Assembly (NCBI RefSeq): GCF_033406955.1
Contig: NZ_CP137734.1
Span: 4,402,001-4,466,000 of the forward strand
Direction of reading: 5' to 3'
DNA length: 64,000 bases
DNA from: Streptomyces violaceoruber
Lineage (GTDB): Bacteria; Actinomycetota; Actinomycetes; Streptomycetales; Streptomycetaceae
In this document: positions 16,915 to 25,295 of the stretch, in pieces
Layout: every line of letters starts with the position of its first letter
Position numbering within the stretch: the stretch's first letter is position 1
The notes under the pieces: generated by a model
Database searches by the model: none
Seen by the model: the letters and a program-made list of their open reading frames with translations, nothing else
Told to the model about the DNA's origin: nothing
Made by a program: the position numbers and the translations under genes

Positions 16915-17577
16915 ATGGCCCCGATGGCAGAGAGCATGACGGTGCACGGTGATACGGAGTTGCTGGCCCGTGCCGGGCATCTCTTCTCCTCGGTCCGGGA
17001 GGAGTTCGTCTGCGCCGCCCGCGACCTCGACACCTGGCCCCGCCCCGCCGCCCGGCGGGTCGCCCGGGCGCGGGTGCGGGACAGCGGTGCCACACACGTC
17101 CGCAAGCTGCTCAGCCCGGCCGCGCTGGCCGACGAGGGCGGCCGTGCGCACCTGGCCGAGCTGGCCGCCCGGGGTGCCCGGGTGCGGATCGCCGCCGGTG
17201 CCCTGCCGCACGAGACGATCATCATCGACCGGCGCTGGGCGATCCTCGCCGGTGCGGACGCGCCCGGCGGCCGCGCGTACACCGTGACCGGTGCGCCCAC
17301 CCTGGTCGGCGGCGTGCACGCCCTGTTCGAGGCCGCCTGGGAGGCGGCCACCGACCTCGCGTCCTTCCTGCGGGGCGACCAGCCGCACCTCGACGCCGGC
17401 AGCCGGACGGTGCTGCGGGCACTGGGCTCGGGTGCCACGGACGAGGCCGCCGCACGGGAGCTGGGCATGTCGCTGCGCACCTACCGGCGCCGGGTCGCCG
17501 GGCTGCTCGACGCCCTCGACGCCGGGTCGCGGTTCCAGGCGGGCGTGCGCGCGGGCGAACTGGGACTGAGCGGCTGA
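16915..17577 (+). CDS. LuxR-type HTH transcriptional regulator with TrmB/PLD-like sensor part
   Basis: A ~220-residue regulator. The C-terminal ~60 residues form a LuxR-like HTH (SGATDEAAARELGMSLRTYRRRVAGLLDAL). The middle (AHLAELAARGARVRIAAGALPHETIIIDRRWAILAG) resembles the phospholipase-D-like effector domain of TrmB-like Streptomyces regulators. It is likely a single-component regulator of unknown signal. Three in-frame ATGs (16915, 16924, 16936) are possible starts; the last gives MTVHGDTELLARAG, a common family start. Confidence 0.8.
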   Translation: MAPMAESMTVHGDTELLARAGHLFSSVREEFVCAARDLDTWPRPAARRVARARVRDSGATHVRKLLSPAALADEGGRAHLAELAARGARVRIAAGALPHETIIIDRRWAILAGADAPGGRAYTVTGAPTLVGGVHALFEAAWEAATDLASFLRGDQPHLDAGSRTVLRALGSGATDEAAARELGMSLRTYRRRVAGLLDALDAGSRFQAGVRAGELGLSG

Positions 17578-17684
17578 CGGCGCGAGGCCGGACGGCCGGA
17601 CGGTCCGCGGGGAACGGATCGGCGGCCGGCAGCGTCGTCCCCTTTCAGGGCACGCCCGGCCGTGTCCCGGAGAGGGGCGGCGCA

Positions 17685-18416
17685 GTGGGTACGGACGGGT
17701 TCGCCACGTGGACACGGCGGTTCGAGGACGAGCGGGAGCGCAGGGCGGCGCAGGGCGACCCGGACTGGGAGCGGGGCGCCGTACTGCACCGGGCGGTGTG
17801 GGCGGGCATCCAGCGCTTCCAGGTCGGCGAGGACGGTGACGGCGCGAACCTCGTCGCCAAGGCCGAGGAGGCGGGCGACGCCGACTACGCGCGGGCGGTG
17901 CGGCTCTTCGTCGCCGAGGAGCAGAACCACGCCCGGCTGCTGGCCCGGCTGCTGGCCGCCGGGGACAGGCCGGCGCTGAGCGGCCACTGGAGCGACACCG
18001 TCTTCGTACGGCTGCGGCGGCTGCTGGGCCTGCGCACCGAGCTGCTGGTGCTGATGATCGCCGAGGTCGTGGCGCTGCGCTACTACCGGGCCCTCAGGGA
18101 CGGCACCGACGACGCGCTGACCTCGGAGGTGGCGGGCCGGATCCTGGCCGACGAGCGGCGCCACGTGCCCTTCCACTGCGAGCGGCTGCACCACTCGCTG
18201 GCCGAACTCCCCGCGGTGACGCGCCGCCCCGTGATGGTCCTGTGGCGGCTGCTCCTGCTCGCCGCCACCGTGGTGGTCGCCGCCGACCACGGCGCGGGGC
18301 TACGCCGGCTCGGCGTCGGCCGGCGCCGGTTCGCGGCCGACGTCATGGCCTCGGCCTCCGAGGTGGCCGAGGCGGTCCTGACCCCCCGGCCGGACGCCTG
18401 GTCCGGCGGCGCGTGA
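17685..18416 (+). CDS. Ferritin-like di-iron protein
   Basis: A 243-residue helical protein with the metal-ligand pattern of ferritin-like enzymes: FVAEEQNHARLL in one helix and ILADERRHVPFH in another, each giving Glu and His ligands, with further glutamates between (LMIAEVVAL). It is longer than a bacterioferritin and has a hydrophobic C-terminal helix (VLWRLLLLAATVVVAA), so membrane association is possible. It may be an oxidase or a metal-storage protein; the substrate is unknown. GTG 17685 is the start. It is convergent with the TerD gene, with the tandem-repeat array between. Confidence 0.82.
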   Translation: MGTDGFATWTRRFEDERERRAAQGDPDWERGAVLHRAVWAGIQRFQVGEDGDGANLVAKAEEAGDADYARAVRLFVAEEQNHARLLARLLAAGDRPALSGHWSDTVFVRLRRLLGLRTELLVLMIAEVVALRYYRALRDGTDDALTSEVAGRILADERRHVPFHCERLHHSLAELPAVTRRPVMVLWRLLLLAATVVVAADHGAGLRRLGVGRRRFAADVMASASEVAEAVLTPRPDAWSGGA

Positions 18417-18457
18417 GGACCGGCGCCGACGGCCGGGCGCCCGCTGCCGGGCCGTAG

Positions 18458-18799
18458 CGCCGCTGCCGGGTCACAGCGCCGCTGCCGGGCCGTGGCGCCG
18501 CTGCCGGGTCACAGCGCCGCTGTCGGGCCGTGGCGCCGCCGTCGGGTCACAGCGCCGCTGTCGGGTCACAGCGCCGCTGTCGGGCCGTACCGCCGTCGTC
18601 GGGCCACAGCGCCGTCGTCGGGCCGTGGCGCCGCTGTCGGGCCACAGCGCCGCTGTCGGGCCACAGCGCCGCTGTCGGGCCGTACCGCCGTCGTCGGGCC
18701 ACAGCGCCGTCGTCGGGCCGTGGCGCCGCTGTCGGGCCACAGCGCCGCTGTCGGGCCGTACCGCCGCCGTCGGGCCACAGCGCCGTCGTCGGGCCGTAC
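18458..18799. repeat. Tandem array of 18 copies of a 19-base repeat
   Basis: Eighteen contiguous 19-base units with no spacers, for example CGCCGCTGTCGGGCCACAG, follow a degenerate unit at about 18440 and abut the TerD stop codon. Units vary at fixed places: the middle is CTG/TCG/CCG and the end is CACAG, CGTGG or CGTAC, with blocks of four to five units repeated (units 8-12 and 13-16). Units ending CACAG create a six-base-pair stem (CGCTGT with ACAGCG) around a CGGGCC loop. Nineteen is not a multiple of three and all frames stay open, so it is not a protein repeat. It sits between two convergent genes. Confidence 0.95.
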
Positions 18800-18806
18800 C
18801 GCCGTA

Positions 18807-19391
18807 CTACTTGCTGACGGCGAAGCGCATCAGGGCGTGCTCGTCGCCCTGCTTGATCTTGCCCGTCTCGTTGACGACCTCCAGCTTCCAGGTGCCGCCG
18901 ACCCGCACCGCCTTGGCCACGGCGCAGCCGTTGTCCTGGCTGAGCAGGCTGGGCCAGATGTCGGCGACCTGCTCCGAGCTGCCCCCGGTCGCGTCGTAGA
19001 CCTTGAAGCTGATGTTGCGCGCCTTCTGGAAGGAGCTGCCCTTCTTGTACGCGGCGGCGACGAACACGATCGAGGTGATGGCGCTCGGGAGCCGCGCGAA
19101 CTCGACGGTCACCGTCTCGTCGTCACCGTCGCCGTGACCGGTCTGGTTGTCGCCGCTGTGCAGCAGCGAGCCGTTGCCCATCGGATCGAGCGAGTCGAGC
19201 CCGGCGAGGCGCACCGGGTCGCCGCCCTGCATCGCGACGGCGATCAGGTCGAGGTCGGTGCCGGTCTTGCGCCGCAGCTTGCCGAGCACGCCGCCGCTGC
19301 TGCCGGCGGTGGGGTCCCAGGAGACGCCGATGGACAGGTGGGTCACTCCGTCCAGGTCCGCGGGGCCGCCTTCCTTGGTGAGCGTGATCAT
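18807..19391 (-). CDS. TerD family protein
   Basis: A 194-residue protein with TerD hallmarks: GVSWDP near the N-terminus, DLDLIAVAMQ, and the calcium-binding loops HSGDNQTGHGDGDDE and GDEHALMRF. TerD proteins are cytoplasmic, linked to tellurite resistance, calcium and stress signalling and, in Streptomyces, differentiation. This copy stands alone rather than in a ter operon. The stop codon directly touches the 19-base repeat array, so the mRNA 3' end would carry the array. Confidence 0.93.
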   Translation of the reverse strand: MITLTKEGGPADLDGVTHLSIGVSWDPTAGSSGGVLGKLRRKTGTDLDLIAVAMQGGDPVRLAGLDSLDPMGNGSLLHSGDNQTGHGDGDDETVTVEFARLPSAITSIVFVAAAYKKGSSFQKARNISFKVYDATGGSSEQVADIWPSLLSQDNGCAVAKAVRVGGTWKLEVVNETGKIKQGDEHALMRFAVSK

Positions 19392-19521
19392 GTGTACGTC
19401 ATCCTCCGTGGTCGTGCCTGTGCCGCAGAGTCTGCCTGGCGCCGGAACGTTCCGGCAGGGCGGGGCAGCCGGTCAGTTTTCGAGAAGCACCGCGGACCGG
19501 CCCGCCCATAACGTCTAGGAC

Positions 19522-20142
19522 ATGAACTCCATCGACTCCGTCACCCTCGAGGTGGCCGACACCGAGGCCGCCGCCCGCTTCTACGCCGATGCCTTCGGGC
19601 TCGACGGATCGCGGGTGCGGCTCCGCGCCTCGGACGACCCGACGAGCGGGTTCCGCGGCTTCACCCTGTCGCTCGTCGTCGCCCAGCCCGGCAACGTCGA
19701 CGCCCTGTTCACCGCCGCCGTCGACGCCGGCGCCACCGTCCTCAAGCCCGCCGCGAAGTCGCTGTGGGGCTACGGCGGCGTCGTGCGGGCACCGGACGGC
19801 ACGGTCTGGCAGATCGCGACCTCGGCGAAGAAGGACACCGCCCCGGTCACCCGCGACGTCGACGAGATCGTGCTGCTCCTGGGCGTCGAGGACGTCAAGG
19901 CCACCAAGCGGTTCTACGTCGAGCAGGGCCTCACCGTGGGCAAGAGCTTCGGCGGGAAGTACGTCGAGTTCGCCACCGGCCCGGGCACCGTCAAGCTCTC
20001 CCTCTACAAGCGCCGGGCCCTCGCCAAGGTCGCGGGCGTCTCCGCCGACGGCACCGGCTCCCACCGGCTCGTCGTCTCCGGCGGCACCCGCCCGTTCGCC
20101 GACCCGGACGGCTTCGCCTGGCAGCCGGAGCTCAGCCACTGA
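19522..20142 (+). CDS. VOC-family (glyoxalase-like) protein
   Basis: A 206-residue protein with two tandem VOC beta-alpha-beta modules, the first beginning DSVTLEVADTEAAARFYADAFG and the second DEIVLLLGVEDVKATKRFYVEQG. This fold covers glyoxalases, dioxygenases and bleomycin-type resistance proteins. Glutamates at the expected metal positions (LEVADTE, KYVEFA) suggest a metal site, but I cannot assign a substrate. It is divergent from the TerD gene and probably has its own promoter. Confidence 0.85.
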   Translation: MNSIDSVTLEVADTEAAARFYADAFGLDGSRVRLRASDDPTSGFRGFTLSLVVAQPGNVDALFTAAVDAGATVLKPAAKSLWGYGGVVRAPDGTVWQIATSAKKDTAPVTRDVDEIVLLLGVEDVKATKRFYVEQGLTVGKSFGGKYVEFATGPGTVKLSLYKRRALAKVAGVSADGTGSHRLVVSGGTRPFADPDGFAWQPELSH

Positions 20143-20160
20143 TGGGCTAGTTTCCTGTGC

Positions 20161-21510
20161 ATGTCTTCACGGGAAACACCGCGAATACCCAGGGCCGGGA
20201 CGCGGGCGAGACTCTGGGCCGTGGCGGGTGCGGCGACCCTCGCGTTCCTCGTCGCGCTGGAGATCGCCGCGCGCCGCTACGGCCTGCCGGGGCCGATGAC
20301 CAACCAGGCCAAGGAGTTGGTGTTCGCTCCCGCCTCGGGGCCCCTGCTCTACGCCGGGCTGGCGCTGACGATGGTGGTCCTCACCTGGCGGCAGCGGCTG
20401 GTCGCGGCGGCCGTCGCGGTCGGCGTCGACCTCACCGTCGCCCTGGTGCGGTGGGCGGCGGACGCCACCGCGTCCGGCAGCCACTCCTTCGGCAACGGCG
20501 CGCTGTGGGTGGTCCTGGGCTGCGGGGTCCTCGCCCTGACCCGGCGCACCGGCCCCGAACGGATCCTCCTGCTGAAGGGCGTCGGGCTCGGCCTGCTGCT
20601 GGTGGCCGGGCGCAAGACCGGCGACGCCTGGCTGCTGATCACGTCGAAGACCCGCCCGGACGTCCTCGACCCGTACGTGGCGACCGCCGACCACGCGCTG
20701 GGCAACCCGTCGTGGCTGGTGGGACGGGCCGTCGAGGCCACGGGCGCGGTCGGTGAGCACATACTGGACTGGGTCTACGTCCAGCTCGCGGTGGCCGCGG
20801 TCGTGGTCGCGCTGTACCAGCTGCGCGGGGTGGCGGCCGAGCGCCGGTTCCCGCGCCACCACCTGGTGCGCACCTTCCTGCTGATCGGCCTGCTCGGGCC
20901 GGCCATCTACATGATCTTCCCGGTCGTCGGACCGGTCTTCGCCTACGGCACGGGCGCCTTCGGCACCGGCGGCGCGGAGTGGGCGATCGCCGACCTGTGG
21001 CCCCACACGCTCCCGCCGGTCGGCCCGCCCCACGCGTTCACGTACGACGGGGTCACCCCCCGCAACTGCATGCCCAGCCTGCACACGGCGTGGGCCACCG
21101 TGATCTTCATCCACTCCCGGAAGGGCCCGCGCGTCCTGCGCTGGGCGGGAGCGTTCTGGCTCGTCGCCACGCTCTCCGCCACGCTGGGGTTCGGCTACCA
21201 CTACGCCATCGACCTCATCGCCGGCGTCGTGTTCGCGGTCACGGTCGAGGCGGGGCTGCGTTCCCTGGACCGCGGCTGGGACCGGTCGGGAAGCCTGCTG
21301 GTCGCCCACGGGGCGCTGGTGTTCACCGCGATCCTGGCCTCGACGCGCTACCTGTCGCTGGAGATGGCCCGGCACCCGTGGGTCTTCGGACCGCTCCTGC
21401 TGCTGGCCATGGCCTCGGTGATCCACGGCTACGTACGGACCACGAAGGGCTGGGAACCGGTGACCGCGGCGCCGCCGGCGCTCCCGGAACCACGGCTCGA
21501 GGCGGCCTGA
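20161..21510 (+). CDS. PAP2-superfamily membrane protein (inositolphosphotransferase-like)
   Basis: A 449-residue polytopic membrane protein with about ten helices. Part of the C-terminal half carries the PAP2 motifs: NCMPSLHTAW, with Ser and the catalytic His, and GFGYHYAIDLIAGVVF with the second His and Asp. Members either remove phosphate from lipid phosphates or, like AUR1-type enzymes, transfer phosphoinositol; the long N-terminal membrane part fits the second group. It starts 18 bases after the VOC gene and may be co-transcribed. Confidence 0.88.
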   Translation: MSSRETPRIPRAGTRARLWAVAGAATLAFLVALEIAARRYGLPGPMTNQAKELVFAPASGPLLYAGLALTMVVLTWRQRLVAAAVAVGVDLTVALVRWAADATASGSHSFGNGALWVVLGCGVLALTRRTGPERILLLKGVGLGLLLVAGRKTGDAWLLITSKTRPDVLDPYVATADHALGNPSWLVGRAVEATGAVGEHILDWVYVQLAVAAVVVALYQLRGVAAERRFPRHHLVRTFLLIGLLGPAIYMIFPVVGPVFAYGTGAFGTGGAEWAIADLWPHTLPPVGPPHAFTYDGVTPRNCMPSLHTAWATVIFIHSRKGPRVLRWAGAFWLVATLSATLGFGYHYAIDLIAGVVFAVTVEAGLRSLDRGWDRSGSLLVAHGALVFTAILASTRYLSLEMARHPWVFGPLLLLAMASVIHGYVRTTKGWEPVTAAPPALPEPRLEAA

Positions 21511-21618
21511 GCGCGCCGGGGCCGCACGCCTGCCGAATTGCGAAAGTTCGCAAGTCGTTGGATGCTGGGGCCCCGGGTCCGCGGGCAGCCGCGGACCGGT
21601 TTCCCCTGTGGAGACGCG

Positions 21619-22044
21619 ATGAGCACCCTGCTCCAGCCCATGCCCCACCGGCACGTGCTCACCCTGCCCGCGGCGCCCCCGGCGGTCCGGCTGGCCCGGG
21701 AGACGGCCGAGCAGGCCCTCGCCGAGTGGGGCGTGAACCCGGGCCACCCCGCCGTCGCACCCGCCCTGCTGATCCTCAGCGAGCTGGTCACCAACAGCGT
21801 CCGCCACGCGTCGCCGCCGAGCGAGCAGGTGACCGTCACATACGCGGCCGGAGACGACTGCCTGGCCTTCGCCGTGCACGACCGGCACCCGCACCAGCCG
21901 CGGCTGCACGGCGCGCGGACCACCGGCCGGACCGGGGGCCTGGCGACCGTCATGGAACTCACCGGCACCCTGGGCGGCACCGCGGTGGTCCGGGGCGACG
22001 GCGACGGCCGGGGCAAGAGCATCTGGGTCACGCTCCCGCTGTGA
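21619..22044 (+). CDS. RsbW-like serine kinase/ATP-binding protein (HATPase_c_2)
   Basis: A 141-residue GHKL ATPase of the anti-sigma regulatory type: ALLILSELVTNSVRHA is the N box, VHDRHP the Asp motif and RTGGLATVMEL the lid. Such proteins phosphorylate STAS-domain antagonists or hold sigma factors. Many Streptomyces paralogs exist and partners are hard to predict. It is convergent with the SpoIIE phosphatase gene that follows at 22080, which could oppose it in a partner-switching circuit. Confidence 0.88.
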   Translation: MSTLLQPMPHRHVLTLPAAPPAVRLARETAEQALAEWGVNPGHPAVAPALLILSELVTNSVRHASPPSEQVTVTYAAGDDCLAFAVHDRHPHQPRLHGARTTGRTGGLATVMELTGTLGGTAVVRGDGDGRGKSIWVTLPL

Positions 22045-22079
22045 GCCGCGGACCCGGGTGAGGCGCGCACCGGCCGCGC

Positions 22080-23573
22080 TCACGAGGAGCCGTAGCTCGT
22101 CAGGGGCGGGGTGCGCAGGGCGATGACCGCCTTGTCGTCGTGGCCGTTGCCGGGCCGGTGGGCGACCAGGGCATGGCACAGGTCCTCGGGCGCCAGCCCC
22201 ACCAGCCGGGAGGCGGTCACGGCCAGGGCGTCCAGGCCCCGGTCCAGCGGCTGGCCGGGGACCTCCACGAGGCCGTCGGTGAACAGGATGACGGTGCTGT
22301 CCACCGGCAGGGGCCGGCAGTGGTCGGGCCGCGGCAGGTCGGGCGCCACGCCGAGGGGGAGTCCGGGCTCCATGTCCAGGTAGCGGACCCGCCCGTCGGG
22401 CAGCAGCACGAGCGGCGGCGGGTGTCCCGCGCTGGACCACCGCAGCTGCCACGTGCCGTCGGCGGGCTCCAGCCGCGCGAGGAGCGCGGTGGCGACCGGG
22501 GCCTCGTCCAGGGCCGCGTTCATGATCCGGTCGAGCCGGGCGAGGGAGGTGCTGGGCGCGGCGCCGGGGTCGTAGTACAGGGCGCGCAGCATGTTGCGGA
22601 TCTGGGACATGTCGGCCGCGGCCCGCAGGTCGTGCCCCACGACGTCGCCGATCACCGCCGCGCAGGCCCCGCCGGGCAGCAGCATGGCGTCGTACCAGTC
22701 GCCGCCCACGGCGGCGGGCGCGCTCGCCGGGCGGTAGGCCGCGCCCGCGGTGAAGGGCCGCAGGTCGGGCAGGCGGGGCAGCAGCAGCCGCTGGAACTGC
22801 TCGCTGCTGTTCTGCACCTGCTGGTAGAGGCGGGCGTTCTCGATCGCCACGCCCGCCGTGCCGGCCAGGGCGCGGATCACGCCCTCGTCGTGCCGGTCGA
22901 AGGGCTGCCCGTCCTTGCGTTCGGAGAGGTAGAGGTTGCCGTAGATCCGGCCGCGCACACTGATCGCCACCCCGAGCAGGCTGCGCATCGGCGGATGTCC
23001 GGGCGGGAAGCCCGCCGATTCCGGGTGGCGCGAGATGTCCTTGACCCGCAGCGGCTCGGGGTGGTGGATCAGGTGCCCCAGCAGGCCCCTGCCCCGCGGC
23101 AGCTCCACCCCCTCCAGGTCGGCCAGCTCCTTCGTGGTGAGCCCCAGCGGGATGAACTCCTCCAGGAGCCTGCCCTCCTGGTCGAGGACGCCCATGGCCC
23201 CGTAACGGGCGCCCACCAGGTCCATCGCGGTGCGCACGATGCGGCGCAGCACCGCGGGCAGCTCCAGCTCGCCGGTGATGTTCACGACCGCCTGGAGCAG
23301 CTCCTGGAGGGTCCGCTGGGCGCGGGCCAGGGCGTGCAGCTGCTCGCCGATCCGGTTCAGGTCGGAGCTGAGCGGCAGGTCGAGGAGCGAGGCGTACGGC
23401 TCGTCGTCACCGCCGCGGCCCGGGGCGGCTGCGGGCCCCTCCCCCGAGCCCTGCGCGGGACCCGCGCCGGATCCCTCCGGGAGCTCCGCGCCGGAGTCCG
23501 CCGCGGAGCCCCCGGAGAAATCCACGTCGGCCGAGGCCGGCTCGCCCGGCGAGTGCCGCCGTTCCTCCGCCAT
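22080..23573 (-). CDS. GAF-domain SpoIIE/PP2C phosphatase
   Basis: A 497-residue cytoplasmic protein. An acidic Gly/Ser/Ala-rich head of about 70 residues is followed by a GAF sensor domain (about 90-250), a short coiled coil (ENARLYQQVQNSSEQFQRLLLP) and a SpoIIE phosphatase domain with VGGDWYDA, VIGDVVGHD and LFTDGLVE, the metal-binding aspartates. It would dephosphorylate a STAS-type anti-sigma antagonist. The start ATG 23573 has no clear competitor near it; the frame open to 24251 runs through the neighbour's antisense strand. Confidence 0.93.
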   Translation of the reverse strand: MAEERRHSPGEPASADVDFSGGSAADSGAELPEGSGAGPAQGSGEGPAAAPGRGGDDEPYASLLDLPLSSDLNRIGEQLHALARAQRTLQELLQAVVNITGELELPAVLRRIVRTAMDLVGARYGAMGVLDQEGRLLEEFIPLGLTTKELADLEGVELPRGRGLLGHLIHHPEPLRVKDISRHPESAGFPPGHPPMRSLLGVAISVRGRIYGNLYLSERKDGQPFDRHDEGVIRALAGTAGVAIENARLYQQVQNSSEQFQRLLLPRLPDLRPFTAGAAYRPASAPAAVGGDWYDAMLLPGGACAAVIGDVVGHDLRAAADMSQIRNMLRALYYDPGAAPSTSLARLDRIMNAALDEAPVATALLARLEPADGTWQLRWSSAGHPPPLVLLPDGRVRYLDMEPGLPLGVAPDLPRPDHCRPLPVDSTVILFTDGLVEVPGQPLDRGLDALAVTASRLVGLAPEDLCHALVAHRPGNGHDDKAVIALRTPPLTSYGSS

Positions 23574-23831
23574 CACGCGTGCCTCGCCTCCCGCCGTGCG
23601 GTTCGCCTTCCGCCCACCCTCGCCCGTCGGTCCGGGGCGTGCCGCCCGTCCACAGCCGGTCGGAGTAACCCGGCACCGCCCCGGTGCGACCGGGTTCGTC
23701 CCGGTGGATTCGGCCTGGCGGGTGGCTCGGGCGAGGATGGGCGGCATGCTGATGAGGACGGGACGGGCGCGACGCGCCCCGGGCGGGCCGACCGGGCCGC
23801 GCCGCCGCGGCGCGAGGAGGGCGAAGGCACG

Positions 23832-24185
23832 ATGAGCACGCCGCTGTACCAGTTGAAGGCCGAGTTCTTCAAGACGCTCGGCCACCCGGCGCGCATCCGC
23901 GTCCTGGAACTGCTGAGCGAGCGCGAGCACGCGGTGGCGGAGATGCTCCCCGAGGTGGGGATCGAGCCGGCCCATCTGTCCCAGCAGCTCGCGGTGTTGC
24001 GCCGGGCGAACCTGGTGGTGTCCCGCAAGGAGGGATCCACCGTGTACTACTCCCTGACCAGCCCGCAGGTCGCCGAGCTGCTCAGGGTCGCGCGCGGCAT
24101 CCTGTCCGGCGTGCTCGCCGGACAGGCCGAACTGCTCGCGGACCTCCGGGCCGGACAGTCCGAGCCGGGGACCGAGGGGGCGTAG
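23832..24185 (+). CDS. ArsR/SmtB-family winged-helix regulator
   Basis: A 117-residue repressor: YQLKAEFFKTLGHPARIRVLELLSE, then the HTH VGIEPAHLSQQLAVLRRANLVVSRKEGSTVYYSL. No cysteine is present, so it does not sense metals by the ArsR or CmtR thiol sites. It is divergent from the SpoIIE gene and lies 64 bases before the carbonic anhydrase gene, which it may control. Confidence 0.9.
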   Translation: MSTPLYQLKAEFFKTLGHPARIRVLELLSEREHAVAEMLPEVGIEPAHLSQQLAVLRRANLVVSRKEGSTVYYSLTSPQVAELLRVARGILSGVLAGQAELLADLRAGQSEPGTEGA

Positions 24186-24249
24186 CGCCGCGCTCGAACC
24201 GGCGCTCGGCGTGCCCGCCCTTCCGCGATCGGGCCAGTACCGTGCCCCC

Positions 24250-24873
24250 ATGCCTGATCTGAGCCCTTCCTCCCCTGCCGAGGCCTACGCGGCGCTGTTG
24301 CAGGGCAACGCCCGCTTCGTGAGCGGTGACCGTCTGCACCCCAACCAGGACGCCGACCGCCGGTCGGAGCTGGCCCCGCGCCAGCATCCGTTCGCGGTGC
24401 TCTTCGGCTGCTCGGACTCGCGGCTGGCGGCCGAGATCATCTTCGACCGGGGACTGGGCGACCTGTTCGTGGTGCGGACGGCCGGCCATGTGGCCGGTGC
24501 GGAGGTGCTGGGCAGCGTCGAGTACGGCGTCAACGTGCTGGGCGCACCGCTCGTGGTGGTGCTCGGGCACGACTCCTGCGGCGCGGTCACCGCGGCCGCC
24601 GAGGCCGAGCGCGGCGGCGCGGCACCGGCCGGTTACCTCGGGGACGTGGTGGAACGGGTGATCCCGAGCGTGCTCGCCGCGCGCGCCCTGGGCCGTACCG
24701 AGATCGACCAGTTCGTGGACGAGCACATCCGCCGCAGCGTCGACGGGCTGGTGAGCCGCTCGGCGCTGCTGGCGAACGAGGTGGCCGCCGGCCGGTGCGC
24801 GGTCGTCGGTCTGTCCTACCGGCTGGCCGGGGGGACGGTGAAGCGGGTGGCGGCCCACGGGCTGCCGGAGTAG
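24250..24873 (+). CDS. Beta-class carbonic anhydrase
   Basis: A 207-residue enzyme that hydrates CO2 to bicarbonate. The zinc ligands Cys54, His107 and Cys110 are visible in GCSDSR and GHDSCG, with the catalytic Asp56-Arg58 dyad. The size is normal for a cytoplasmic beta enzyme. ATG 24250 is the start. The gene precedes the kdp operon by 245 bases. Confidence 0.95.
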   Translation: MPDLSPSSPAEAYAALLQGNARFVSGDRLHPNQDADRRSELAPRQHPFAVLFGCSDSRLAAEIIFDRGLGDLFVVRTAGHVAGAEVLGSVEYGVNVLGAPLVVVLGHDSCGAVTAAAEAERGGAAPAGYLGDVVERVIPSVLAARALGRTEIDQFVDEHIRRSVDGLVSRSALLANEVAAGRCAVVGLSYRLAGGTVKRVAAHGLPE

Positions 24874-24886
24874 CCGTCCGGCGCAC

Positions 24887-24938
24887 GGTGTCGCTGCGGT
24901 GCCATCGTGGCGGGTGTCGCTGCGGTGCCATCGTGGCG
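24887..24938. repeat. Perfect 26-base tandem duplication
   Basis: Two exact copies of a 26-base unit (beginning GGTGTCGCTGCGGTGCCATC) stand head to tail just after the carbonic anhydrase stop, in the kdp upstream region. The match is exact, so the duplication is recent. Confidence 0.9.
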
Positions 24939-25118
24939 CTGTGATGCCGGGCCGGTTCCGGCCGATCGCCGCGTACCGGCCGTTCACGTAGGGCGTCAGA
25001 GACGTGTCAAAGGCGTTCGCGCCGCCGTATGGAAGCCATCAACGGCGGCCGAAAACGGTCGGAAGGAAGCTCTCATCTCGTTGTCAGCTTCTTTTCCGAA
25101 CCTCACTAGGAGCCAGCG

Positions 25119-25202
25119 ATGGCCGACGTGGCCTTCGTCCTCACCATGATCGCGGTGTTCGCGTTCGTGGCCCTTGTCGCCAAGGGGGTGACGAAGCTGT
25201 GA
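25119..25202 (+). CDS. 27-residue membrane peptide at the head of the kdp operon
   Basis: MADVAFVLTMIAVFAFVALV and a short basic tail form one membrane helix. The ATG at 25119 follows AGGAGC, a good ribosome site, and the stop overlaps the kdpF GTG (GTGA), so it is the first gene of the operon. I recall a similar peptide before kdpF in other Streptomyces. Its role is unknown; it may help assemble the pump as KdpF does. Confidence 0.7.
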   Translation: MADVAFVLTMIAVFAFVALVAKGVTKL

Positions 25203-25288
25203 CCGCGGAGAACGTCGTCGGCCTGATCGTGGCCGTCGCCCTGCTCGGTTACCTCGTCCTCGCCCTGATCCACCCGGAGAGGTTCTGA
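25199..25288 (+). CDS. kdpF: KdpF, small subunit of the potassium pump
   Basis: A 29-residue, one-helix membrane peptide (MTAENVVGLIVAVALLGYLV, then LALIHPERF) matching KdpF in length, the LLGYLVLALIHPERF ending and position before kdpA. KdpF stabilises the KdpABC complex. The GTG start overlaps the preceding stop, and the stop is seven bases before the kdpA ATG. Confidence 0.92.
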   Translation: MTAENVVGLIVAVALLGYLVLALIHPERF

Positions 25289-25295
25289 GCACCGC

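Noticed and set aside
18440..18809. The array could be read as a CRISPR array or as protein repeats with long ORFs.
   Set aside because: There are no unique spacers, the units touch, and 19 is not divisible by three, so the open frames in all directions come from the repeat and its base composition, not from coding.
24940..25118. A c-di-AMP (ydaO-type) riboswitch before kdp, as in some bacteria.
   Set aside because: I could not find the conserved motifs or pairing of that riboswitch; only an ordinary leader is visible.
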